DNA of 64,000 nt from a virus: positions 1-64,000 of the IMG/VR virus record IMGVR_UViG_3300033233_000004; one strand, given 5' to 3'. The notes beneath the pieces were generated by a model. It worked only from the letters and a program-made list of their open reading frames with translations, was not told the DNA's origin and searched no databases. Numbering within the stretch: the stretch's first letter is position 1; every line of letters begins with the position of its first letter. Shown here piece by piece: positions 17,418 to 24,815 of this stretch. The translations under genes were made by a program, and so were the position numbers.

Positions 17418-18785
17418 TTAAAATTGGGTAGGGCTTTCAGTCTGTGAAAAATCCTGCTTCTGTTGTGTTTGATTCTGTTGTCCAGTTGGAGTTTGTTGCT
17501 GCGCTGGTTGCGGAGATACACCCCCATTCAATTGAGGCTGTTGTCCTTGCACTGCTGCATCAATGTCTTCAAGTGCAGGCGGCTTCACAAATTTTACAGT
17601 TACGGCATTTGAATTTGGGTCAACGCTCATTTGAAATCGCTGCTTCGTTCCTTCACCTTCTGCTTGAGTACTATCATATACAGGTGGTTTATTAGCTGTA
17701 TCGGCAGTAGGTGGTGCATTCTCTTGCAATGCTGGATTCGGTGGTAAAGGATTATTACCAGCTTCATCGTTTTCATTCTGAGAATCCCGGTTTGTCCAAC
17801 CCATAGGCGGAACTTTGTCACTTATATCAACGCCAAGCTTACTTAATATTTCATCATCATCAGACTTTGCTTGAACAATTTCATAACCAATAACACGAAT
17901 CTTCTCATTAGTATCAGGACGAATAATCTGACTTCCGACCTTTACACGAGAACCAAGAGATAATGCTACCTTCACTCCATCCTCATTAACAAAATGATAA
18001 CGCTCTGGATATCCTTCAAATTGTTCAGCAACAATAGTAACTATCTTTGCTCCATAATGTGTCAACATCTTTATCGTAGAAGCTAATGGCGCACCAGCAG
18101 GGGTGGGTGTTGGCGGAGTTGGTTCCTTAGCTTCATTGCCACCAAGCGGAACTTCTCCTTGTGTAACAGGTAAATTATTTTCTGGTTTCTCTTCTTTTGG
18201 TGCAGTAGGTGCAGGAGCAGTAGCACCACCACCAACTTCACTGGTAAGGTCTTCAACTTGTTTGAAGAATGATTCTCCCTTTGCAGGGTCATTGAATTCA
18301 ACTGTGACAGTTGCCTTACCACCCTGACCACCTTGGTCAATAGTTAAATTCTTATTGATAACACCGGGAGCAATAGGTGGTTGATTCTTGGGTAATTTTG
18401 GTTCAGCCACAGCACGAAGAGCAGTATTTGCAGATGCGGTAGCAGCAATCTTTTGTGAAGACATAACACCCTGCATCATTTCATCATCATCGGTCGTATA
18501 CGCCACCAACCATTCCATCTCAGTTCCTGTCTTCGGGTCTCGTACTGTTTCCTTTTTCCAAATAGTTGGTACAGTATCATCATCAGAAGCGAGAGAATAT
18601 AAATCAAAACCTTGATAACTGAACGCATGCTTACCAATGTTAGCAAAAGCTATCTTTCCAGTTTTCAATTCATTCACTGGAATTCGAATGATCTTTTGTG
18701 TAACCTTTGATAACTGCTCCAATGCTTTTAAAGCAACGGTTTGTGCAACTGGTGACATGATGTGGTGGCGACTAATGGATTGCAT
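17418..18785 (-). CDS. Unknown late protein with Pro/Gln-rich linkers, 455 aa
   Basis: The start at 18785 has TAAGGAG nine bases upstream. Not recognised. An N-terminal helical and beta part (about 10-110) contains LKALEQLSKVTQKIIRIPV and WKKETVRDPKTGTEMEWLV. Long Pro/Ala/Glu-rich linkers separate it from a beta domain around 240-310 (ITIVAEQ-like strands, SLGSRVKVGSQIIRPDT). The C-terminus is Gln-rich. The architecture of folded pieces on flexible linkers fits a virion or scaffold role. Confidence 0.75.
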   Translation of the reverse strand: MQSISRHHIMSPVAQTVALKALEQLSKVTQKIIRIPVNELKTGKIAFANIGKHAFSYQGFDLYSLASDDDTVPTIWKKETVRDPKTGTEMEWLVAYTTDDDEMMQGVMSSQKIAATASANTALRAVAEPKLPKNQPPIAPGVINKNLTIDQGGQGGKATVTVEFNDPAKGESFFKQVEDLTSEVGGGATAPAPTAPKEEKPENNLPVTQGEVPLGGNEAKEPTPPTPTPAGAPLASTIKMLTHYGAKIVTIVAEQFEGYPERYHFVNEDGVKVALSLGSRVKVGSQIIRPDTNEKIRVIGYEIVQAKSDDDEILSKLGVDISDKVPPMGWTNRDSQNENDEAGNNPLPPNPALQENAPPTADTANKPPVYDSTQAEGEGTKQRFQMSVDPNSNAVTVKFVKPPALEDIDAAVQGQQPQLNGGVSPQPAQQQTPTGQQNQTQQKQDFSQTESPTQF

Positions 18786-18788
18786 AAT

Positions 18789-18926
18789 TTACTTCTCCTT
18801 AGAATGACAGGATATACAGATTGTGCCAACAAGATCGTTTGGATGCACTAAGTCTCCACAAAGAGAGCATGTCACCCTTTTGTCCTTGTCAGTATCAATT
18901 ATCGTTGAAACAGTCTTGGTTAACAC
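18789..18926 (-). CDS. Very small zinc-ribbon protein with GTG start, 45 aa
   Basis: A 45-codon frame starting at GTG (18926) and ending at 18789, four bases before the next gene. It contains CSLC (20-23) and CISC (37-40), exactly the spacing of a treble-clef or zinc-ribbon fold, with a hydrophobic DLVGTI between. The downstream gene's ribosome site lies inside its last codons, so the two would be coupled. No in-frame ATG exists, hence the moderate confidence. Confidence 0.55.
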   Translation of the reverse strand: MLTKTVSTIIDTDKDKRVTCSLCGDLVHPNDLVGTICISCHSKEK

Positions 18927-18998
18927 GGTGTACCTATACCTATGATTACATACAATACTTAGAAAAAAGGATTGATGTTTTATAGTGGGTGTAAGCAG

Positions 18999-19034
18999 AA
19001 AAACAATAAAAATGGGGCAGTATTAGTGCCCCAT
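18999..19034 (-). terminator. Rho-independent terminator closing the repeat-array transcript
   Basis: An 8-bp stem, ATGGGGCA / TGCCCCAT (19012-19019 and 19027-19034), with a 7-base loop. In the minus-strand transcript it is followed by TTTTTATTGTTTTT. It lies just after the 3' repeat tract, so the transcript of 19378-19977 should carry that tract in its 3' untranslated region. Confidence 0.85.
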
Positions 19035-19150
19035 GCAGGAATCAGGGAATATAAAGAAATGATACCTTTTGAACTAAATTTCAACCGTAACAAACCCGAA
19101 CGTACCGTGCCTTGACTAACCTCGCAGCATCATACAAAACCTAATTTTTG

Positions 19151-19183
19151 AACTATGAAACACTTTTAGAGCATTTCATAGTT
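19151..19183 (-). ncRNA. Shared-loop hairpin H1
   Basis: Perfect 10-bp stem AACTATGAAA / TTTCATAGTT around a 13-base loop reading TGCTCTAAAAGTG in the transcript. It is followed by an A-rich stretch, not U, so it is not a terminator. Same loop as H2 and H3 on a different stem. Confidence 0.75.
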
Positions 19184-19256
19184 ATATAAACCGAACTCTA
19201 CCCCAACGCACCATACCCCAACTTACCATACCGAGTCCTACCTAACCTTATTTTCG

Positions 19257-19289
19257 AACCATGTAACACCTTTAGAGCATCACATGGTT
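19257..19289 (-). ncRNA. Shared-loop hairpin H2
   Basis: Transcript arms AACCATGTGA and TTACATGGTT pair at 10 positions, one of them G.U; the complementary strand would have an A.C mismatch there. Loop TGCTCTAAAGGTG. Confidence 0.75.
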
Positions 19290-19377
19290 AATGTAACCAA
19301 ACTCCACCATAACCCAACTTACCACAACGCACCTAAACATAACATACCAAGCCGCGCCTTACCTTATGAAAAGAGTC

Positions 19378-19977
19378 TTACACGCTCTTCACGGATACAA
19401 CACTGAATCGTCCATGCTCAGGTCGCCAGTCACCGAGACCAACCACTCTACCAGCTACATCAACGAAACGCTTCACAGCCGCTTCCTCAATGAGGTCAGG
19501 CATAAATGTCACATTGAATGCCAAAGCCCATTCAGCAAACTCAGGACGAGTACGCATAACACTCGACCCCATGTTGACCTTGACTGCCGTGTAGCTCTTA
19601 TTGTTACCCTCGGAATACAGTTTCTTGATGTCCTTGGCACCAGTGTATTCAAGAACCGCATCTGCCTCGACAATGATGCTGGACTTGGCGGTCGTGGCTT
19701 CCTTGGATTTCTTTGCCGCATTCACAAGGGTCGCCTTGAGAACGTAATCTGGAATTACAACTTGTTTCTTGTCATTCAGATACAAACTGGCGAACCATTC
19801 GAGACGACCCATCTCAAGATAGTCCTCGTCCGTCTTGTTCTTCTTTTTAGAAATGGCTTTCATCGCCTTTGATACTTCGGAAAGTGGGTCTTTCAACGCC
19901 ACACCATTGTGAAGAATTAGGCTACTATCGCCCTTGATTTTGAACTGCAATGTTTGTACACCTTTGGCGTTTGCCAT
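19378..19977 (-). CDS. RAMP-like uncharacterised protein embedded in RNA repeat arrays
   Basis: Start chosen at the ATG at 19977 (MANAKGVQTL) with AAAGGAAT upstream; the frame extends to 20067 but that part encodes repeat-array sequence. 199 residues. Features: LQFKIKGDSSLILHNGVAL at the start, VVIPDYVLKATLVNAAKK in the middle, VMRTRPEFAEWALAFNVTF, and a C-terminal VVGLGDWRPEHGRF. The two ferredoxin-like halves and the terminal glycine-rich GLG-R-GRF loop recall RAMP (Cas5/6/7-type) RNA-binding proteins. I know of similar phage and metagenome proteins without a known function. It is flanked by two GGTNN and hairpin tracts, suggesting RNA binding or autoregulation. Fold and role are inference. 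Confidence 0.8.
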   Translation of the reverse strand: MANAKGVQTLQFKIKGDSSLILHNGVALKDPLSEVSKAMKAISKKKNKTDEDYLEMGRLEWFASLYLNDKKQVVIPDYVLKATLVNAAKKSKEATTAKSSIIVEADAVLEYTGAKDIKKLYSEGNNKSYTAVKVNMGSSVMRTRPEFAEWALAFNVTFMPDLIEEAAVKRFVDVAGRVVGLGDWRPEHGRFSVVSVKSV

Positions 19978-20144
19978 TGTGATTATTCCTTTGCTTTGTT
20001 CGTGAATCATTGTATCGTTACTGCATGTCGAACGACTTGACCTTTGAAAATAAAAAAGAAACCACACCTTACCGAGCCGAAAAACTACCGCAACTCACCC
20101 TACCGTAACGGGACAAACCGTACCACGCCATATTTTACATCTTG

Positions 20145-20177
20145 AACCTTGAAGCACCTTTAGAGCACTTCAAGATT
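20145..20177 (-). ncRNA. Shared-loop hairpin H3
   Basis: Transcript arms AATCTTGAAG and CTTCAAGGTT pair at 10 positions, one U.G wobble (A.C on the other strand). Loop TGCTCTAAAGGTG, identical to H2. Confidence 0.75.
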
Positions 20178-20265
20178 GAATTTCAACCATACCTTAACGG
20201 AACAAACCGCATCTCACCACAAACATAACGCACCGAGCCGCACCGTGCCTCGCCATATTTTTTTG

Positions 20266-20298
20266 AACTCCGACCAGCCTTTAGAACTAATCGGAATT
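20266..20298 (-). ncRNA. Shared-loop hairpin H4 (variant)
   Basis: Transcript outer arms AATTCCGA and TCGGAGTT with one U.G wobble. The stem extends through TTAG/CTGG, leaving a loop TTCTAAAGG that keeps the core shared with H1-H3. Confidence 0.7.
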
Positions 20299-20369
20299 GA
20301 GAAACTTACCGTACCACGACTTAACTTACCGAGCCTAACCCTGACTCACCATATCCGAACCGAACCAAA

Positions 20370-21323
20370 TTACACTCTTTGTGCTTTCTTTTTTCCAACC
20401 ACACTTACCAACGCAGACCCACGCTTCTTTGAACGCAGTGTACGCTTCTGACTCTTCACAGGCGTAGTCTCCACCTTCGTCCGTTCAATAGGACGAAATG
20501 TAAAGCCCTGCCGTGCAAGCATTGGTCGAGCGTACTTCTCGGCAACTTTCCTCAGTTCTTCTGCCTTGCGTTGCTTCATGTCGTCTTCACTCATACCAGT
20601 GTACCCTTGCATCGCTTCCTCGACTTCTCTCGGAATAGAATAGAGAAGTGGTTTGTGTGTAATACCAGTATTGTCCACGGTAATAAGAAGTGCACCAATG
20701 GATACCGTGTTTCCATACCCCATGAACTCGGTAGGATATTCCCAACAACCGTTGTGGATGATACGCACGGCACCATCGAACTTCTCTTCATACCGATGAA
20801 GATGTGCACCAACCAACATAGCTACTGGTTGCATCTCACTGTGACGTGTACGTTGAAACACAATGCGTTGTTCTGTCATAGTATTTCGAGATTTATGCGT
20901 GAAGACTATATCCCCATATGGAGTACCTATTGTTTGTATAACTTTATGATGCTTACCGCCCAATTTTTCAGTTACCTGTCGGTCTGCATCAAAACCCGAC
21001 CCCTTACCATAGTGGTAACCACTACCTGTTACACCGAGAACACGAATCTTTCCACCATAGAGCAATGGCTGAATCAGTCTAACAGCATCAGATACCTGTT
21101 CATCTACGTCAGTCAACCAAAGAGTAGACGAATCTTTGTGAGCATTACCATCGACCATATCTCCAAGTAAGACGATAGTATCAATAATAGGTAATACTAA
21201 TCGAACCATATATTCCCATTGATCTATAGCCCACGTCTGGAATGCATTCATACTTTTATTAGCACGTGAAGCAAGACCGTACTGAGAACCATCATGTATA
21301 TCATTAAGGACGAGAATATTCAT
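20370..21323 (-). CDS. Calcineurin-like metallophosphoesterase
   Basis: 317 residues with the order of metal-binding motifs of this superfamily: NDIHDGS near the start, LLGDMVDG (about 52-59), GSGYH where GNH is usual, FTHK, and GAHLHRYEE. The C-terminal 80 residues are Lys/Arg-rich and probably bind nucleic acid (SQKRTLRSKKRGS). The GNH-to-GSGYH change affects the usual proton-donor block, although His is retained, so substrate may differ from typical enzymes. A sigma-70-type promoter lies just upstream at 21348-21376. One of three members of this superfamily in the window. Confidence 0.88.
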   Translation of the reverse strand: MNILVLNDIHDGSQYGLASRANKSMNAFQTWAIDQWEYMVRLVLPIIDTIVLLGDMVDGNAHKDSSTLWLTDVDEQVSDAVRLIQPLLYGGKIRVLGVTGSGYHYGKGSGFDADRQVTEKLGGKHHKVIQTIGTPYGDIVFTHKSRNTMTEQRIVFQRTRHSEMQPVAMLVGAHLHRYEEKFDGAVRIIHNGCWEYPTEFMGYGNTVSIGALLITVDNTGITHKPLLYSIPREVEEAMQGYTGMSEDDMKQRKAEELRKVAEKYARPMLARQGFTFRPIERTKVETTPVKSQKRTLRSKKRGSALVSVVGKKKAQRV

Positions 21324-21347
21324 TTATTATCCCTTTCTGTTATACAA

Positions 21348-21376
21348 AAGATACAACAAAAAAACTTGAAAGTCAA
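21348..21376 (-). promoter_or_regulatory. Sigma-70-type promoter
   Basis: Minus strand: TTGACT (21371-21376), 17-base spacer, TATCTT (21348-21353). It lies between the groEL-unit terminator and the 20370-21323 gene, so it should start the transcript that includes the repeat arrays. Confidence 0.7.
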
Positions 21377-21390
21377 GAGAAATCTGAACT

Positions 21391-21428
21391 AAAAAATCCA
21401 GTGCATACAAGTTATTGTAAACACTGGA
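21391..21428 (-). terminator. Terminator after the groEL unit
   Basis: A 7-bp stem TCCAGTG / CACTGGA (21397-21403 and 21422-21428) with a long loop, followed in the transcript by TTTTTT (21391-21396). Positioned between the stop of 21454-21993 and the next promoter. Confidence 0.7.
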
Positions 21429-21453
21429 CTTACGTAAGCATACGTCTACTATC

Positions 21454-21993
21454 TCATTGCCACTCAACTTCGCCAACTACTTGAACAGCAGAACGTGTTA
21501 ATAACCTATTAAAGTACAATGGCACGTTAGCGATTATACAAAGTGGACTTTCTAAAGAGGTAAAATAGTTCAACACTTTTTCTCTATGTATATCTTGAAA
21601 TGCCGAATACACAATTTCTTGTAATGTTCCAAAACTCAAAAATGCAGCCATAGGAACTCTGTCATTTCGCTGTAAATAATGTGATTGTTTGGCAAAAGAT
21701 TCCATCAAAGGCTGGTATGCTATGATAGCCTTAAGCATTTTATCAATGTCAGTATTCGAAATACTTACTTCTTCATCAAGCTCTTGTACAAATTCACACA
21801 TCTTGCACAAAGCACATATCGAAGCATTCACCACATTGACAGGCTCATGCATATTTTCAGGCAAGCTTGGCTCCCACTCAGCAGTACTCTTTCCCACATA
21901 CTCACGAGGCATGGTCTTGAAGTAAGGACAAAAAGAAGGTGCAACTATGAGACCTTTAATTGCATCGGCAACTTCCAACTTAACTTTTGGCAT
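21454..21993 (-). CDS. Unknown protein downstream of groEL, 179 aa
   Basis: The ATG at 21993 (MPKVKLEVADAIKG) has GGTGGAG six bases upstream, formed by the last codons of groEL; an earlier GTG at 22005 is possible. Not recognised. A mostly helical protein with clustered cysteines (SICALCKMCEFV, also FCPYF) that may bind zinc. The tight coupling to groEL makes a co-regulated role plausible. It does not resemble the co-chaperonin GroES in length or motif. Confidence 0.75.
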   Translation of the reverse strand: MPKVKLEVADAIKGLIVAPSFCPYFKTMPREYVGKSTAEWEPSLPENMHEPVNVVNASICALCKMCEFVQELDEEVSISNTDIDKMLKAIIAYQPLMESFAKQSHYLQRNDRVPMAAFLSFGTLQEIVYSAFQDIHREKVLNYFTSLESPLCIIANVPLYFNRLLTRSAVQVVGEVEWQ

Positions 21994-21994
21994 A

Positions 21995-23626
21995 CTATTC
22001 TCCACCCATAGCTGGCATTCTTAATTTATAGTACATCTCGTTTCTCACATCTGTAATAGTTGCCTCCGTCGTCAATACAGTTCCTGCCACTGATGCTGCA
22101 TTTTCCAAAGCGATACGTACAACCTTTTTCGGATCAACAACACCATCTGCAATTAGATTAGAGAATCGTTCTGTAGCAGAGTTGTAACCAAAATCGTCAG
22201 CCCCTTTTAGTACTTTATCAAAAATAGACCTTGGTTCCAAACCAGCATTCTCAAGAATCTGTGTAAAAGGAGTCTTAAGAACTTTGAATACCAGTTCGGC
22301 ACCTTGTACTTGGTCATCATTAGGAAACCCCAAAGTTTCCTCGACAGCTTGACCACAACGAATCAAAGCCAATCCACCACCTGCAACAATACCCTCCTCA
22401 ATAGCAGCTTTAGTAGCATTCAATGCATCTTCTACAGAGTCCTTACGTTCCTTCAATTCACTCTCGGAACCAGCACCAACTCGTATTGAACCAACGCCAC
22501 CAGCCAATTTACTTAAACGCTCCTGCAATTTCTCTCTATCATAATCAGAAGTCACAGTAGCAAGTTGTGCTTGAATTTCACCCTTACGTTGGTCGAGACT
22601 TTCCTTTGTTCCAGCCCCACCACTAATGATAGTGTTTTCTTTGGTAATCAAAACTCTGGTAGCAGTACCCAAGTCTTGCATTGTCAATGTTTCCAAATTA
22701 CGATTCAATTCAGCAGCAATAAATGTTGCTCCTGTTAATACAGCTATGTCCTGTAAAATATCCTTGCGACGGTCACCAAAACCGGGAGCTTTTACTGCGC
22801 ATACTTTAATTCTTCCTTGCATCTTGTTAATTACAAGACCAGTTAATGCATCGCCATCTACATTATCGGAAATAATGACTAACGACCTACCTGCTTGTGT
22901 CACACGTTCCAAAAGAGGAACTAATGTCTTAAGACTACTAATAGTACGGTCATATACAAGAATGTACGGATTCTCAAAATCAGCTTCACCCTTCGGTGTA
23001 TTCACAAAATACGGCGAAACCCATCCTCGGTCGAATTGCATACCTTCTACGGTATGAATGGTAGTTTCACTGGTCTTGGAATCATCAATAGTAATAGTAC
23101 CTAATTTACCAACCTTCTGCATTGCTTCAGCAATCAAATTACCGATAGAACGATCATTGTTTGCAGCAATCGTACCGATGTTCGATATAGTTTGAACATC
23201 CTCGTAAGCAACAGGTATACGTATTTTTTCAAGATGAGCAACGATTGATTTCACCGCTTTCTCAATACCCTTACGCAGTTCCATAGGGTTGGCTCCATTG
23301 GAAACCAATCGAAAGCCTTCCTGTACCATTGCTTGAGTTAGAATGGTCGCTGTCGTAGTTCCATCACCAGCTTGTTCTGCGGTACGAGTAGCTGCCTGAA
23401 GAACCATTTGAGCACCAAGTTGTTCCACAGGGTCGGCAAGGTCTATAGACCGAGCAACTGTTACACCATCTTTTGTCACATGAGGAACACCCATCATTCT
23501 CTCAATAACAACATTACGACCCTGCGGCCCTAATGTCACTTTCACAGCAGCAGCCACCTTATCTATGCCAGATTTTAATGCTATACGGGCATCTCCGGCA
23601 TACTTGATGTCTTTTTCGATAATCAT
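21995..23626 (-). CDS. groEL: Chaperonin GroEL (Hsp60), phage-encoded
   Basis: 543 residues, full bacterial length. The ATP-binding and hydrolysis blocks are intact: KVTLGPQGRNVV, KDGVTVAR, AGDGTTTATIL, VEDALNATKAAIEEG and GIVAGGG. The apical and intermediate domains are complete (GYNSATERF, VDPKKVVRIALENAASVA). The Gly-Gly-Met tail is reduced to MPAMGGE. No groES is recognisable in the window, so it would use the host co-chaperonin, act alone as described for some large-phage GroELs, or have a partner elsewhere. Probably folds capsid or other phage proteins. Confidence 0.97.
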   Translation of the reverse strand: MIIEKDIKYAGDARIALKSGIDKVAAAVKVTLGPQGRNVVIERMMGVPHVTKDGVTVARSIDLADPVEQLGAQMVLQAATRTAEQAGDGTTTATILTQAMVQEGFRLVSNGANPMELRKGIEKAVKSIVAHLEKIRIPVAYEDVQTISNIGTIAANNDRSIGNLIAEAMQKVGKLGTITIDDSKTSETTIHTVEGMQFDRGWVSPYFVNTPKGEADFENPYILVYDRTISSLKTLVPLLERVTQAGRSLVIISDNVDGDALTGLVINKMQGRIKVCAVKAPGFGDRRKDILQDIAVLTGATFIAAELNRNLETLTMQDLGTATRVLITKENTIISGGAGTKESLDQRKGEIQAQLATVTSDYDREKLQERLSKLAGGVGSIRVGAGSESELKERKDSVEDALNATKAAIEEGIVAGGGLALIRCGQAVEETLGFPNDDQVQGAELVFKVLKTPFTQILENAGLEPRSIFDKVLKGADDFGYNSATERFSNLIADGVVDPKKVVRIALENAASVAGTVLTTEATITDVRNEMYYKLRMPAMGGE

Positions 23627-23889
23627 TGTTTGCTTCCTTCTTCTTTTGGTTTTGGAATTGACTGAATATTTTGGACAAGTTCGTATTGAGCACTACCACA
23701 ATGAAGAGTTACATTTTGTCTTCCATGTTGAATTCTTCCTATTTCAAATAATGCACACCATGTTCCACAAATAGTACCATCCATAGGGCGTTGTCCATTA
23801 GGGTCATGCTTACCATTGAAAGGACAGTATACATATTGTACACTATCGCCTTCAACTCGATTCAAATTACCTTTGCTAATAGAATACAT
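23623..23889 (-). CDS. Small cysteine-rich protein, 88 aa
   Basis: ATG at 23889 preferred; an upstream TTG at 23904 overlaps the previous gene. The conserved-looking block is VYCPFNGKHDPNGQRPMDG followed by TICGTWCALFE and later LHCG. Four cysteines could bind zinc. Its stop overlaps the groEL start by four bases (ATGA), so it is translationally coupled to groEL. Not recognised as a known co-chaperonin. Confidence 0.7.
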   Translation of the reverse strand: MYSISKGNLNRVEGDSVQYVYCPFNGKHDPNGQRPMDGTICGTWCALFEIGRIQHGRQNVTLHCGSAQYELVQNIQSIPKPKEEGSKQ

Positions 23890-23890
23890 C

Positions 23891-24523
23891 TCAATTCTCA
23901 ACAAGAGTTACATGGCTAATTCCATCAGAATCCTGAACTACATTATAATGCTTCGTGCCAATAGCACAAATAGCTTCGTTGTGGGTTACTATAAGAATTT
24001 GTCGTTTGAACTTCTCTGAAAACGATAAAATCAAAGCACCTAACGCTGGTTGATGAGCTATGTCTACAAATTTACCGGGTTCATCTAATACTACAGCACC
24101 TTCAAGGTCGAATAATTCCAACAATACAAAACGCAACACAATACTGATAACATCAAGAATACCACCACCTTTCATTTCTTCAATGTCACCTTCGACCTTA
24201 TTCCCATGTCCATCGGTAAGATTGAAACGAACACTTACCTGATTCCTATCAAAACCAAACTCCAAACCAAAAGTAATATCATAACCAAATACGACTCGAA
24301 TAGCTTCTGTTACTAATGGTTCGATATACTCCTTGATATTCTTTTCAGTAAGCTTCGACAATGCTTCTAAAACACTACGGGATTTGATATTGATATTCAA
24401 ATCGTCTTCAAGTGTTAAAAGTGCTGTTGTGATAGTCTCTCTCTGAGACTTCAACAACTTTAGTTCACCCAACTTCTGATGATATAATTGTGTCAATTCC
24501 TGTATACGTACATTACTGTCCAT
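23891..24523 (-). CDS. SbcC/Rad50-like ATPase, C-terminal half
   Basis: 210 residues holding the second half of an SMC/Rad50-type ATPase: a short coiled coil (about 5-60), the ABC signature region KGGGILDVISIVLRF (about 115-130), Walker B AVVLDEPGKF with the catalytic Glu, and the H-loop ILIVTHNEAI. No Walker A is present; that lies in 26323-27528. The two should assemble into one nucleotide-binding head, with the Mre11-like nuclease 25292-26326. Function: DNA-end processing and recombination, as T4 gp46/gp47. The split into two genes is unusual. Confidence 0.88.
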   Translation of the reverse strand: MDSNVRIQELTQLYHQKLGELKLLKSQRETITTALLTLEDDLNINIKSRSVLEALSKLTEKNIKEYIEPLVTEAIRVVFGYDITFGLEFGFDRNQVSVRFNLTDGHGNKVEGDIEEMKGGGILDVISIVLRFVLLELFDLEGAVVLDEPGKFVDIAHQPALGALILSFSEKFKRQILIVTHNEAICAIGTKHYNVVQDSDGISHVTLVEN

Positions 24524-24815
24524 TCAAAATCGCTTCGGCTTGTTGAAGTTTGGCTTCCAGTTCGGCAAGTTGCTGTATCAACTCAGTTTCTTTTTCTTTA
24601 ATAACAGTTGGTAAATCAGAGACTTTTTCTATTCCTAAATCTTTGACTTGTTGAACCAACTTATTATATTGACCCTTATACATCTCCAAAAGAGCTAATT
24701 TCTCACTGCGTTTCTGCTTGACAGTTTCTACTCGTGTTTTCAATTCGGTAAATCTATCAACAGAAGAAGAAGCCTCTTTCACAACAGAAGTAGATAAAAC
24801 TTGTTTAGTTAACAT
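24513..24815 (-). CDS. Small coiled-coil protein within the SbcCD locus, 100 aa
   Basis: Almost entirely a heptad-repeat helix (RFTELKTRVETVKQKRSEKL; VIKEKETELIQQLAELEAKL). It ends 11 bases inside the start of the Rad50-like C-terminal half. Its position suggests it supplies part of the coiled-coil arm missing from the split Rad50 genes. No catalytic motif. Role is inferred from position. Confidence 0.7.
   Translation of the reverse strand: MLTKQVLSTSVVKEASSSVDRFTELKTRVETVKQKRSEKLALLEMYKGQYNKLVQQVKDLGIEKVSDLPTVIKEKETELIQQLAELEAKLQQAEAILNGQ

Larger units (their letters stand above)
19069..19377 (-). repeat. GGTNN pentanucleotide array with two hairpins (3' of 19378-19977)
   Basis: Non-coding. 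On the minus strand it is built of triplets GGT, GTT, GGC or GTC separated by two variable bases, giving a 5-base period over three blocks (about 19290-19365, 19184-19250 and 19069-19145) with roughly 8-13 units each. Two hairpins with a shared loop (19151-19183 and 19257-19289) separate the blocks. A reduced hairpin TTGAA-6-TTCAA lies at about 19071-19086. I see no gene in 18927-19377. It resembles in layout, not in sequence, the evenly spaced triplets bound by TRAP-like ring proteins. Confidence 0.9.
20068..20369 (-). repeat. GGTNN pentanucleotide array with two hairpins (5' of 19378-19977)
   Basis: Non-coding, from the stop of the 20370-21323 gene to the leader of 19378-19977. Three blocks of GGTNN, GTTNN or GGCNN units (about 20299-20366, 20185-20255 and 20068-20135), 12-14 units each with occasional one-base slips, separated by two shared-loop hairpins. 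The stretch 19978-20067, just before the next ATG, holds no repeat units, only a leader with an AAAGGAAT ribosome site. Confidence 0.9.

Noticed and set aside
19978-20067. N-terminal extension of the 19378-19977 protein to 20067
   Set aside because: The extra residues come from the leader just after the repeat array, and a good ribosome site precedes the ATG at 19977.
19151-20298. The four shared-loop hairpins as rho-independent terminators
   Set aside because: In the transcript they are followed by A-rich, not U-rich sequence, and they occur in the leader as well as the 3' region. The true terminator is at 18999-19034.
21429-21438. Ten-base palindrome CTTACGTAAG as an operator
   Set aside because: A single copy with no second site or regulator nearby; palindromes of this size arise by chance.
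21454-21993. The gene after groEL as GroES
   Set aside because: It is about twice the length of GroES and lacks the mobile-loop and beta-barrel sequence features.
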